NCBI GenBank assembly: GCA_017647145.1
Contig: JAGCLD010000045.1
Coordinates: 1 to 51,938 of the forward strand
Direction of reading: 5' to 3'
Source: Paludibacteraceae bacterium
GTDB lineage: Bacteria > Bacteroidota > Bacteroidia > Bacteroidales > Paludibacteraceae
Length of the DNA stretch: 51,938 nucleotides
A program made the position numbers and the translations under genes. Position 1 is the first letter of the stretch. Each line of letters starts with the position of its first letter. The notes under the pieces were generated by a model. That model saw nothing but the letters and a program-made list of their open reading frames with translations, had not been told where the DNA came from and did not search any database. Shown in pieces: positions 1 through 8,596 of the stretch.

Positions 1-51
1 AACGTCTACGATAGATCCAAAATTATTTTTTTTCAGAGGTTTGTCGTTCCT

Positions 52-86
52 AAATAAAAAAATTGGTTAACAAACTGTTAACCAAT
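52..86 (-). terminator. Rho-independent terminator of tRNA-Val
   Basis: Perfect 10-bp inverted repeat (62-71 with 77-86) around a 5-nt loop, followed in the minus direction by a run of T (A at 56-62 on the plus strand). It lies 6 bp past the 3' end of the tRNA gene. Confidence 0.85.
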
Positions 87-92
87 CTCTTG

Positions 93-167
93 TGGGCGTT
101 GACGGATTCGAACCGCCGACCCTCTGCTGGTAAGGCAGATGCTCTAAACCAGCTGAGCTAAACGCCC
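93..167 (-). tRNA. tRNA-Val (anticodon UAC)
   Basis: Read on the minus strand this is a complete cloverleaf. The 7-bp acceptor stem GGGCGTT pairs with AACGCCC, the D-arm contains AGCTCAGCTGG, the anticodon stem TCTGC/GCAGA encloses the loop CTTACCA (anticodon TAC), and the T-arm contains GGTTCGAATCC. The 3' CCA is not encoded: the discriminator A is followed by CA. The gene has its own promoter and terminator, so it is probably transcribed alone. Confidence 0.96.
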
Positions 168-188
168 TTTAACCTTTAAAAGCGAGTG

Positions 189-220
189 CAAAGGTAATAC
201 TTTTATATGACACGTGCAAA
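189..220 (-). promoter_or_regulatory. Bacteroidota promoter of tRNA-Val
   Basis: On the minus strand TTTG (217-220) and TACCTTTG (189-196) are separated by 20 nt. This matches the Bacteroidota -33 TTTG / -7 TAnnTTTG consensus exactly. The -7 box ends about 22 nt before the tRNA 5' end. Confidence 0.8.
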
Positions 221-260
221 TTTTTGTTGTAAATATCTTCAAAAAAAATGCTGAGTGATA

Positions 261-1157
261 TTAGATTCTTAAGTTTAAACCGGCAAATATTGTGTCGGGG
301 CAGAAGTTGAAAACAGAAGCCATTTCACCTGCCATGCAAAATCCACATTTTTCGCATGTGTCTGTCCCCTCTCCTATACAATTAGCTCTTTGGCCATCTG
401 GATAAATAAAATTGGTTACCCAACATCGTTTTTTGAAGTTGAGGTTTTTCATTTTCTTTAATCCTGAGATTGAGTTCATGATTGGATAGCCTTTTTTCTT
501 ATAGGTTATAACTTTATCTATGATTTCTTCTCTCAATTTCATATCTATTGCAAGATATTCTGTTCCCGGGAATGGTGTATGAAAGTTGATTGAGATGGAT
601 TTAATGGCAGGATTATTGTGTACGTATTCTATTGTTTCTTCTACGCTCACATAATTAAGTGTATTGACTACCATATTTACACTTAATGCTTTATGTTTTG
701 CTGTTGCTATATTTTGTTCTAATCGGGCAAAGGTTCCTTTTCCTCTTACAGCTTCATGATATTGACCAATTCCATCTAAACTTACCCATATTGAGTCAGC
801 TTTGCAGTTGGTGAATGGTAACTGCGCATTGGTGGTGATGGTGGCTGAAAAGAAACCAATTTCTTTGGCCAGATCAATCAGGTGGTTAATATTGTATTTT
901 CCATCACGCCAAATCATCGTTTCTCCTCCTTCAAAGTCAACAAATCGTGATCCTAAATTGTAGGAATAGAGCAAGTGTTGCTTGATTTGTTCATAGGTCA
1001 TATTGTGTGGATTTTCTTTTTGGTAAACGCTACAATGTTTGCATTGCAAGTTACAACGATCACTGATGAACAGGACTGTTTGTAGAGGTCGTTTTGAACC
1101 AAATACTCGTGCTCTCAAAAACCACCATCCGAGATAGATGAGATGAAATAACTTCAT
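261..1157 (-). CDS. Radical SAM protein with C-terminal Cys-rich (SPASM-like) region
   Basis: 298 aa. The radical SAM [4Fe-4S] motif CNLQCKHC lies near residue 35-42. It is followed by a TIM-barrel-like core with FEGGE and ATITTNA segments typical of MoaA/SPASM-type enzymes. The C-terminus carries a second cysteine group (RCW..., NCIGE..., CEKCGFC) that probably binds an auxiliary Fe-S cluster. The enzyme would cleave S-adenosylmethionine to start a radical reaction; the substrate is unknown. It begins 6 bp after the UbiA-family gene and is the last gene of the carA-carB-purF-like-ubiA run, so the UbiA product, or a lipid made from it, is a reasonable guess for the substrate. It does not look like MqnC/MqnE or HpnH in length. 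Family is firm, function is inference. Confidence 0.85.
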   Translation of the reverse strand: MKLFHLIYLGWWFLRARVFGSKRPLQTVLFISDRCNLQCKHCSVYQKENPHNMTYEQIKQHLLYSYNLGSRFVDFEGGETMIWRDGKYNINHLIDLAKEIGFFSATITTNAQLPFTNCKADSIWVSLDGIGQYHEAVRGKGTFARLEQNIATAKHKALSVNMVVNTLNYVSVEETIEYVHNNPAIKSISINFHTPFPGTEYLAIDMKLREEIIDKVITYKKKGYPIMNSISGLKKMKNLNFKKRCWVTNFIYPDGQRANCIGEGTDTCEKCGFCMAGEMASVFNFCPDTIFAGLNLRI

Positions 1158-1163
1158 TGTGTG

Positions 1164-2153
1164 TTAAAGAATAATGTGTATTATTATTAGTATAAGACAG
1201 AAGAATGTTACCATGTTGCGTGCTACTAACCAACGAAAAAGGAACCAATCCATGTCGGCTGCTTGGTATTTTTTCCAGTCGCCCATTGGGCCCATCCACC
1301 ACTTTGGTTCTAATGGTATGTGCTTATTGTATAGGAAGCAACGAGTGGAATAGACAAGATGTATTGCCATTGGTACTAGGAGTAGTGTTATCAGTGTGGA
1401 CCAGTGTAGGATATTGATAATTACTGCTATTATTATGAGAACAAATGGCAACAAGGAAAAACATGCTAATGCGATTAACATTGCTGTTTTGTTTTTTAGG
1501 ATTACTGCAAAACTTTTCCGCAAGGAGAGGGTGTCTGTACGTAAATCTAATACTGAATGTACGTATCCGATATTAATGACAAAGAGTCCTACTGCAAAGG
1601 ATACAATGATTACTGCAGGAGTTACTTGATTGGCACTTGCGAGTGACATTCCCAGCATGAGCAGTGGCCCAAACATGATGCCGATAACAAATTCTCCGAA
1701 ACCTCTATATCCTAATTTTAGGGGTCCTCCTGAATAGGATAATCCTAATAACAAGCCACTGATGGCTATCACCGCTATGTGCCATGTGCGATAATATAGA
1801 ATAATGGTTCCTGCTATTCCGGCTAAAGCTAAGAAACAACATATAGCGCATGCTAAATCACGTATTGTGGCTTTTCCTGATGTGATATAGTGACACTTCT
1901 CCATGTGTGTTTTAACTCCTTCTTCATGGACTTGTTGTCGTATTCGCGTTGTGTCTTTTTTGTAGTCAAAATAATCATCAGCCAAGTTCATGCCTAAATG
2001 TGCTGTGATGACTCCTAAAAGAGCAATGAGGGATAGCCCCCATGAGAATTGGGGCATCCCTGCCATCATTGCTATTGTCAAGAGCGAAGGTAATATGCAT
2101 TGTGGTAGTGCTATTGACCTCGCGTTATTAATCCAAAAACGTATTTTATTCAC
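1164..2153 (-). CDS. UbiA-family prenyltransferase (MenA-like)
   Basis: 329 aa, strongly hydrophobic with about eight or nine membrane segments. The first Asp-rich motif NLADDYFDYKKD and the second, DLRTDTLSLRKSFAVIL, are the Mg-diphosphate sites of UbiA enzymes. The DYFDYKK core resembles MenA, which prenylates dihydroxynaphthoate for menaquinone. The start is GTG, placed directly against the TAA stop of the PurF-like gene (TAAGTG). The next Met is around residue 29 and would cut off the conserved N-terminal helix, so GTG is preferred. Zero spacing implies translational coupling. Whether it is the cell's MenA or makes another prenylated lipid with the adjacent radical SAM protein cannot be read from this window. 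Confidence 0.85.
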   Translation of the reverse strand: MNKIRFWINNARSIALPQCILPSLLTIAMMAGMPQFSWGLSLIALLGVITAHLGMNLADDYFDYKKDTTRIRQQVHEEGVKTHMEKCHYITSGKATIRDLACAICCFLALAGIAGTIILYYRTWHIAVIAISGLLLGLSYSGGPLKLGYRGFGEFVIGIMFGPLLMLGMSLASANQVTPAVIIVSFAVGLFVINIGYVHSVLDLRTDTLSLRKSFAVILKNKTAMLIALACFSLLPFVLIIIAVIINILHWSTLITLLLVPMAIHLVYSTRCFLYNKHIPLEPKWWMGPMGDWKKYQAADMDWFLFRWLVARNMVTFFCLILIIIHIIL

Positions 2154-4016
2154 TTACTTACGTGATTCCATGAAAGAAATAAATGATTCATTTAGCAGTT
2201 TCATACCTCCAGGAGTCGGATAGTTGCCTGAGAAGTACCAGTCGCCTTTATTATTAGGACATGAGTCATGTAGTCCTTCAATAGTTTGGAAGATTATCTC
2301 AATAGGACATTCAACCTCAGCTGGCGTTAATAGTTCTGCCATTTTTTTAGAAATCTGTTCATCCGTAAATGGAGCATAGATTTCTTTTACATAGTTGACT
2401 ATTTGCTCTTTAGGCAATCCTTGCTGGGCTTTACATTTTGCATATACGTCGTTAATCAATTGGAAGTTTCCTTCATCTTCTAACAATGCTAATGCTGAAC
2501 GGAATGCGATAAACTCACTCATCTTTGACATATCAATGCCGTAAAAGTCAGGATAACGAACTTGTGGAGCAGATGATACAATGACGATTTTCTTAGGTTT
2601 TAGACGTGCTAGAATTTTAATGATACTTTGCTTGAGAGTTGTTCCTCTCACTATGCTATCGTCTATTACCACCAGATTATCTACATTTTGCTGAATACTT
2701 CCATAAGTGACATCATAAACATGGGCTGCCATATCATTACGTGTAGCATCTTGTGTGATGAATGTTCGCAATTTTATGTCTTTGATGGCTACTTTTTCTG
2801 AGCGAACGGAGAATGACAAAATCTCTTCAATCTCTTCGCATGTGAGTTCATGTTGTTTTTCAGCTATTATACGACTTTTTTCTTTATTAAGATAGTTGTT
2901 CATACCTTCCACCATACCATAACAAGCTACTTCTGCAGTATTTGGTATGAAAGAGAAAACTGTGTGTTTTAAGTCGTAATCTACTGCTTTGAGAATTTCG
3001 GGTACTAAATTGGCACCTAGTTTTTTTCTTTCATTGTAGATGTCGTAGTCACTTCCTCTTGAGAAATAGATTCTTTCAAATGAACATGGTGCAAATCCTC
3101 GTGGCTCTACAATTTGTTCGAAGTGTAATTCTCCTTTTGCATTAATAAACAGCGCTTGCCCTGGTTGTAGTTCAATGACTTGTTCTTTTTGCAAGTCCAT
3201 GGCAGTTTGAATGACTGGGCGTTCTGATGCGAGAATAACATTTTCATGGTCAGCATAGTAGAAAGCGCTGCGAATACCCCATGGATCTCGTATAACAAAG
3301 GTTTCGCCGCTTCCTGTCATACCACAGATTACATAGCCACCATCCCACATAGGCGCACATTCACGCAAAACGTTTGCCAAATTTATTTCATTTTCAATGG
3401 CACGTGTGAGTGATAAACCTCTCAGTCCTGCTGCAAAGTGTTTTTCATAAAGACGTTCTACTTCTCTGTCCAATCTGTGTCCTAATTGCTCAAGCAGGAT
3501 GAATGTATCCGTTTCTTGGCGTGGGTGTTGACCACTCTCAGCTATGTGGTTGAATACTTCTGGAACATTGGTAAGAGTGAAGTTACCACAAAGCGTAAAG
3601 TTCTTAGCTCTGTAATTATCTCTTCTCATAAATGGATGCACAAAGCTAACTCCCGACTTCCCTGATGTGCTATAACGCAAGTGTCCCATGTACATTTGCC
3701 CTGCATATGGGATGTAGTGCAATGCGTTAGGCTTATCAACTTCACGTGCAATTTTCTTGTTTATGTCAGCAAAGACTTCTGAAATGGCATTGCTACCCTC
3801 TGCTCTTTCGCGGAACATAAATTCTTCTCCGGGATTAACAACTAATTTAACGCATGCTACTCCGGCACCTTCTTGACCTCGATTATGCTGTTTCTCCATC
3901 AGAAGATAGAGTTTATTTAATCCATAAGCCCAAGATCCATATTTTTCTTGATAATATTCCAGTGGCTTGAGCAAACGCACAATTGCCACCCCGCATTCAT
4001 GTTTTAATGGTTCCAT
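2154..4016 (-). CDS. PurF-like glutamine amidotransferase/phosphoribosyltransferase, long divergent form
   Basis: 620 aa, against roughly 470-510 for ordinary PurF. A 7-residue propeptide (MEPLKHE) precedes Cys8, as in Bacillus-type PurF, so Cys8 is the expected N-terminal nucleophile. Other glutaminase residues are kept: Arg114 in GHLRYST, Gly144-Asn145, and Asp170 in TDTF. The PRPP loop VVIDDSIVRGTT (449-460) and FYGIDM (491-496) are present. Differences from PurF are an extra segment of about 30-40 residues near 376-412, and loss of the C-terminal Cys-x-x-Cys-Phe-type Fe-S ligands (the equivalent stretch reads GDWYFSGNYPT). It may make phosphoribosylamine for purines. Its place 15 bp after carB also allows a role in feeding ammonia to CarB. 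The latter is inference. Confidence 0.88.
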   Translation of the reverse strand: MEPLKHECGVAIVRLLKPLEYYQEKYGSWAYGLNKLYLLMEKQHNRGQEGAGVACVKLVVNPGEEFMFRERAEGSNAISEVFADINKKIAREVDKPNALHYIPYAGQMYMGHLRYSTSGKSGVSFVHPFMRRDNYRAKNFTLCGNFTLTNVPEVFNHIAESGQHPRQETDTFILLEQLGHRLDREVERLYEKHFAAGLRGLSLTRAIENEINLANVLRECAPMWDGGYVICGMTGSGETFVIRDPWGIRSAFYYADHENVILASERPVIQTAMDLQKEQVIELQPGQALFINAKGELHFEQIVEPRGFAPCSFERIYFSRGSDYDIYNERKKLGANLVPEILKAVDYDLKHTVFSFIPNTAEVACYGMVEGMNNYLNKEKSRIIAEKQHELTCEEIEEILSFSVRSEKVAIKDIKLRTFITQDATRNDMAAHVYDVTYGSIQQNVDNLVVIDDSIVRGTTLKQSIIKILARLKPKKIVIVSSAPQVRYPDFYGIDMSKMSEFIAFRSALALLEDEGNFQLINDVYAKCKAQQGLPKEQIVNYVKEIYAPFTDEQISKKMAELLTPAEVECPIEIIFQTIEGLHDSCPNNKGDWYFSGNYPTPGGMKLLNESFISFMESRK

Positions 4017-4031
4017 AGTCTGATTCTGCTA

Positions 4032-7000
4032 TTAATATTCATCCCAACTCTTAATTGCTATATTATCTACATCCATTGTACAGAATGCATTGATGTAAGC
4101 ACTTGCTAATCTCACATTGGTAATCAACGGGATGTTAAGGTCAATTGCTGCACGTCGCACTTTGTATCCATTGCTTAATTCACCTGAGGTCAAATTCTTA
4201 GGTATATTAACCACCATGTCAATTTCTTTGCGATGTAGCATTTCCAACGCTTGAGGTTGCCCTTCTTCACTTGGCCAATAAACCATAGTGTTTTCTACCC
4301 CATTTTCTGTCAAGAAGCGTGATGTTCCTCCTGTGGCATATAGTTTATATCCTTTTTCCACCAAAAGACGAGCTGCTCCTAACATTTCAACTTTGTGCTT
4401 AGCTGCTCCGGTAGAAAGCAGAATGTTTTTCTTTGGAATTCTATGACCTACTGACAACATAGCCGTTAGAACTGCGCTTGGTGAATCTTCTCCAATACAT
4501 CCAACTTCTCCGGTTGAAGCCATGTCAACACCTAAAACAGGGTCAGCCTTTTGCAGACGATTAAATGAGAATTGTGAAGCCTTAACGCCCACATAGTCTA
4601 AATCAAAAAGGCTCTTGTGAGGTTTTTCCACCGGCAATCCCAACATCACTTTTGTTGCTAAATCAATGAGGTTAATCTTAAGCACTTTGCTCACGAATGG
4701 GAAACTTCTTGATGCACGGAGATTACATTCAATTACTTTAATATCATTTTCTTTTGCAAGATATTGGATATTGAAAGGACCTGAAATATTTAACTCTTTA
4801 GCAATCTGACGACTGATGCGTTTGATTCTTCTAACGGTTTCCACATAGAGTTTTTGTGGTGGGAACTGAATGGTAGCATCACCAGAGTGCACACCGGCAT
4901 ATTCAATATGCTCACTAATGGCATAAGCAACTATTTCGCCATTTTGTGCAACAGCATCCATTTCCACCTCTTTAGCATTTTCAATAAATTGGCTAATTAC
5001 AACAGGATGTTTCTTTGACACATTAGCGGCTAATTTTAAGAAACGTTCCAATTCATCCTGATTAGAACATACATTCATAGCTGCTCCTGAGAGAACATAA
5101 GACGGACGCACCAATACTGGAAAGCCTACCTTTTCGATAAATTTATTCACGTCCTCCATAGAGGTGAGTGCACTCCATTCTGGTTGATCCACTCCTATGC
5201 GGTCAAGCATAGCTGAGAATTTATCACGATCTTCGGCGTTGTCAATGCTCTTTGCACTTGTTCCCAATATATTAACACTTTGTGAATCCAATCGCATGGC
5301 GAGGTTGTTTGGTATTTGTCCTCCTGTTGACACAATCACACCATGTGGATTTTCTAATTCAATGATGTCCATTACACGTTCAAATGTAAGTTCGTCAAAA
5401 TAAAGACGATCACACATATCATAGTCAGTAGACACTGTTTCAGGGTTATAATTAATCATAACACTCCGATAACCATTCTGACGTATGGTTTGCAATGCCT
5501 GCACACCACACCAGTCAAATTCTACTGACGAACCAATACGATAAGCACCAGAACCAAGAACAATGATTGATTTTTTATCCCCGGTATAATGCACATCATG
5601 TTTTACTCCTAAATAAGTAACATACAAATAGTTGGTTTGTGCAGGATATTCTGCTGCCAGCGTATCTATTTGTTTCACTACAGGTAATACTCCTACTTTC
5701 TTACGCCATTCACGAATAGTCATAGCAGCATCTTCTGTAGACATTATTTGTTCTAATCCAAGCGCACGTCCTATTTGGAAATCGGAGAATCCTTGCACCT
5801 TAGCCAATCGCAATAGTTCTTCATCAATATTGCACACTTCTTCTGCCGAATTAACAGCAAGATTTTCAAGTTCTTGAACAGTGCGTACAATATTCATCAA
5901 CTTTTGCAAGAACCAACGATCTATCTTTGTCAATTGATAAATTTGCTCAATGGTGTAGCCTGCCCGTAATGCTTTGCTTATAACAAAAATACGCTTATCA
6001 GTTGGTTCACGCAGAGCTTTGTCAATATCAGCAATTTCCAATTCTTTATTGCCAACAAAACCGTGCATGCCTTGTCCAATCATACGAAGACCTTTTTGAA
6101 TAGCTTCTTCAAATGTACGACCGATAGACATCACTTCACCTACTGACTTCATGCTTGAACCCAATTCGCGATCCACTCCACGGAACTTACCTAAGTCCCA
6201 ACGAGGAATCTTACATACCACGTAGTCAATCGATGGCTCAAAAAACGCAGAAGTTACTTTGGTAACAGAATTTTTCAACTCAAACAAGCCATAACCCAAT
6301 CCTATCTTAGCAGCCACAAATGCCAATGGATAGCCAGTAGCCTTACTTGCCAATGCTGACGAACGACTCAAACGCGCATTTACTTCTATAACTCGATAGT
6401 CCTCACTTTCAGGGTCATAAGCATACTGCACATTACATTCACCCACAATACCGATGTGGCGTACAATGCGAATAGCCAATTCACGCAGCTTGCTACAATC
6501 TGTATTACTCAATGTTTGAGTTGGGGCTATCACAATACTTTCTCCCGTATGAATACCAAGTGGGTCAAAGTTTTCCATGTTACATACAGTGATACAGTTA
6601 TTATAACGGTCACGTACCACCTCATACTCAATTTCTTTCCAGCCCTTCAAGCTCTTTTCCACCAACACTTGAGGAGAGAACGAGAATGCCTTTTCAGCCA
6701 ACTTATTCAACTCTTCTTCATTGTCGCAAAAACCTGATCCAAGACCTCCCAATGCATAAGCAGCACGAATAATCACTGGGTAGCCCAATTCCTTGGCTGC
6801 CTGACGTGCATCCTCTATTGTCTCAACAGCTTGACTCTTAATGGTCTTAACATTTATTTCATCTAGTTTCTTTACAAACAATTCACGGTCTTCAGTATCC
6901 ATAATTGCTTGTACAGAAGTTCCCAACACTTGAATGTTGTATTTTTCCAACACACCACTTTTATAGAGTGCTACACCACAGTTCAATGCAGTTTGCCCTC

Positions 7001-7307
7001 CAAAAGCAAGGAGAATGCCATCCGGACGCTCTTTTTCTATCACCTTCTCAACAAAAAACGGAGTAACAGGCAAGAAATAAATCTTATCCGCTACACCTTC
7101 AGATGTTTGCACAGTGGCAATATTTGGATTGATTAATACAGTAAAAATACCCTCTTCCTTTAAGGCTTTCAGCGCTTGCGAACCGGAATAGTCAAACTCA
7201 CCGGCTTCACCAATTTTCAAGGCTCCCGAACCAAGAAGCAAGACTTTCTTAAACTCCGGTCTGGGCTTCACTTCACCTTGTATCATATTTTCTATCATTT
7301 TATTCAT
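4032..7307 (-). CDS. carB: Carbamoyl-phosphate synthase large subunit, eukaryote-like
   Basis: 1091 aa, full length. It makes carbamoyl phosphate from bicarbonate, ammonia and two ATP for pyrimidine and arginine synthesis. The N-terminal half starts with LGSGALKIGEAGEFDYSGSQ (25-44), followed by an ATP-grasp domain with RAAYALGGLGSGF (181-193) and SRSSALASKATGYP. The second half repeats this with LGSGAYRIGSSVEFDWCG, then PSYVLSGAAMNV and CNLRASRSFPFVSK. The C-terminus is an MGS-like allosteric domain (ILLSTGAAKHK, YATGGTS). These motifs, including ATVQTS, match human CAD/CPS1 as I remember them better than E. coli CarB. The gap to carA is 21 bp and to the PurF-like gene 15 bp, so all are probably one transcript. 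Confidence 0.97.
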   Translation of the reverse strand: MNKMIENMIQGEVKPRPEFKKVLLLGSGALKIGEAGEFDYSGSQALKALKEEGIFTVLINPNIATVQTSEGVADKIYFLPVTPFFVEKVIEKERPDGILLAFGGQTALNCGVALYKSGVLEKYNIQVLGTSVQAIMDTEDRELFVKKLDEINVKTIKSQAVETIEDARQAAKELGYPVIIRAAYALGGLGSGFCDNEEELNKLAEKAFSFSPQVLVEKSLKGWKEIEYEVVRDRYNNCITVCNMENFDPLGIHTGESIVIAPTQTLSNTDCSKLRELAIRIVRHIGIVGECNVQYAYDPESEDYRVIEVNARLSRSSALASKATGYPLAFVAAKIGLGYGLFELKNSVTKVTSAFFEPSIDYVVCKIPRWDLGKFRGVDRELGSSMKSVGEVMSIGRTFEEAIQKGLRMIGQGMHGFVGNKELEIADIDKALREPTDKRIFVISKALRAGYTIEQIYQLTKIDRWFLQKLMNIVRTVQELENLAVNSAEEVCNIDEELLRLAKVQGFSDFQIGRALGLEQIMSTEDAAMTIREWRKKVGVLPVVKQIDTLAAEYPAQTNYLYVTYLGVKHDVHYTGDKKSIIVLGSGAYRIGSSVEFDWCGVQALQTIRQNGYRSVMINYNPETVSTDYDMCDRLYFDELTFERVMDIIELENPHGVIVSTGGQIPNNLAMRLDSQSVNILGTSAKSIDNAEDRDKFSAMLDRIGVDQPEWSALTSMEDVNKFIEKVGFPVLVRPSYVLSGAAMNVCSNQDELERFLKLAANVSKKHPVVISQFIENAKEVEMDAVAQNGEIVAYAISEHIEYAGVHSGDATIQFPPQKLYVETVRRIKRISRQIAKELNISGPFNIQYLAKENDIKVIECNLRASRSFPFVSKVLKINLIDLATKVMLGLPVEKPHKSLFDLDYVGVKASQFSFNRLQKADPVLGVDMASTGEVGCIGEDSPSAVLTAMLSVGHRIPKKNILLSTGAAKHKVEMLGAARLLVEKGYKLYATGGTSRFLTENGVENTMVYWPSEEGQPQALEMLHRKEIDMVVNIPKNLTSGELSNGYKVRRAAIDLNIPLITNVRLASAYINAFCTMDVDNIAIKSWDEY

Positions 7308-7328
7308 AATTGTGCTCTACTTTATTAA

Positions 7329-8399
7329 TTATAACATACCCATAAATTCATCCAACAAAAAGCTGGTATCAGTACTACCCTCCTCTGCTAATTGAGGTTG
7401 AAATTGAACCGAAATAAAAGGTTTAGTCTTATGACATACACCCTCATTCGTATTATCATTCATATTTACAAGCAGCGAAACCCAATCTTCACTCAGCGTT
7501 GCAGCATCCACTGCATATTCATGATTCTGATCAGTGATAAAACAGCGACTGCCATTCACCATTCTTACAGGTTGATTATGTCCATGATGGCCATATTTTA
7601 ACTTCACAACAGAAGCACCATCCGCCATACATAAAATCTGATGTCCCAATCCAATGCCCATAATGGGTTTATCTTGTCGTAACGCACACTTCACATGTGC
7701 AATTGTCTCCTCACAAGCATGAGGCGCACTCGGACCATTACTAATCATAATGCCATCATATTCCAATTGACTGAAATCATAATTCCAGGGCACTTGCGTA
7801 ATCTGAACATCATATCTCAACAAAGCGCGAATCAAGTCATGTTTCACACCACAGTCAACAAGCACAAGTTTCTTTTTCCCCTCACCATGTCTCACTACCT
7901 CCTTACAAGAAACCACATCCACAGCATTTACACTGTCCACGCTCACCACCATTTCTTCTGCACCTTCCACTACAAGAGTTCCATCCATAACTCCTTCCTC
8001 ACGGATGATGCGTGTAATTTCGCGGGTATCTACGCCATAAATTGCCGGAATACTTTGTTCTTTCAACCACGCAGACAAACTTTTCACTGCATTCCAGTGG
8101 CTATATTCAAAAGAATAGTCGGAAATAACCACGCCACATGCATGAATTTTTTCCGACTCAAAAAATGTTGAAATACGTTCTTTAATCTCTTCAATGGGTA
8201 CCCCATAATTACCAATAAGAGGATAAGTAAAAACAAGAAGTTTTCCAAAACAAGAAGGGTCTGTAAGAATTTCAGGATAACCCGTCATTGCAGTGTTGAA
8301 AACCACCTCACCCTTAACAGATGTTTCACACCCGAATGATTTTCCTTTAAAAACGGCTCCGTTAGCCAAGCGCAACGAAGCATTTGTGTTGTGATGCAT
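7329..8399 (-). CDS. carA: Carbamoyl-phosphate synthase small subunit with inactivated glutaminase
   Basis: 356 aa, normal length. The N-terminal CPSase small-chain domain is well kept (FNTAMTGYPEILTDPS, YPLIGNYG, GVDTREITR). The C-terminal class-I glutaminase fold is recognisable (VDCGVKHDLIR, GHHGHNQPV, QNHEYAVD), but the catalytic residues are gone. The nucleophile elbow GICLGHQ reads GIGLGHQ (Gly250), and VQFHPE reads VQFQPQ (Gln334, Gln336). The loop normally NGPGDP is NGPSAP. I checked the codons on the DNA: GGA for Gly250 and CAA/CAA... for the QPQ stretch. The frame is intact, so it looks maintained rather than decaying. It should still bind CarB but not hydrolyse glutamine. First gene of the operon, with a -7 box about 62 nt upstream. 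Confidence 0.93.
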   Translation of the reverse strand: MHHNTNASLRLANGAVFKGKSFGCETSVKGEVVFNTAMTGYPEILTDPSCFGKLLVFTYPLIGNYGVPIEEIKERISTFFESEKIHACGVVISDYSFEYSHWNAVKSLSAWLKEQSIPAIYGVDTREITRIIREEGVMDGTLVVEGAEEMVVSVDSVNAVDVVSCKEVVRHGEGKKKLVLVDCGVKHDLIRALLRYDVQITQVPWNYDFSQLEYDGIMISNGPSAPHACEETIAHVKCALRQDKPIMGIGLGHQILCMADGASVVKLKYGHHGHNQPVRMVNGSRCFITDQNHEYAVDAATLSEDWVSLLVNMNDNTNEGVCHKTKPFISVQFQPQLAEEGSTDTSFLLDEFMGML

Positions 8400-8460
8400 A
8401 TATTACTGAATTTATGAATATCGATAATACCTACTATTGCAAGTGCTTACAATACATTTG

Positions 8461-8468
8461 CAAAGATA
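8461..8468 (-). promoter_or_regulatory. -7 box for the carA operon
   Basis: TATCTTTG on the minus strand, an exact TAnnTTTG match 61 nt before the carA ATG. There is no clean TTTG at the -33 position. The 197-bp gap 8400-8596 holds nothing else that I recognise apart from an A-rich stretch; no attenuator or pyrimidine-responsive leader is visible. Confidence 0.55.
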
Positions 8469-8596
8469 GAGATAATTATTGAAAATGCAGAGTCGTTTTA
8501 GCATTTTTTCACTATTTTTTTACGCACACCATAGCAAGGCAAAAAAAATACACCCGATTTAGCTTTTGCAATAACAAAACAAAGACACTTAACTTA

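Noticed and set aside
7329..8399. carA as a pseudogene
   Set aside because: No stop codons or frameshifts, normal length and a well-kept N-terminal domain; only the glutaminase active site is changed.
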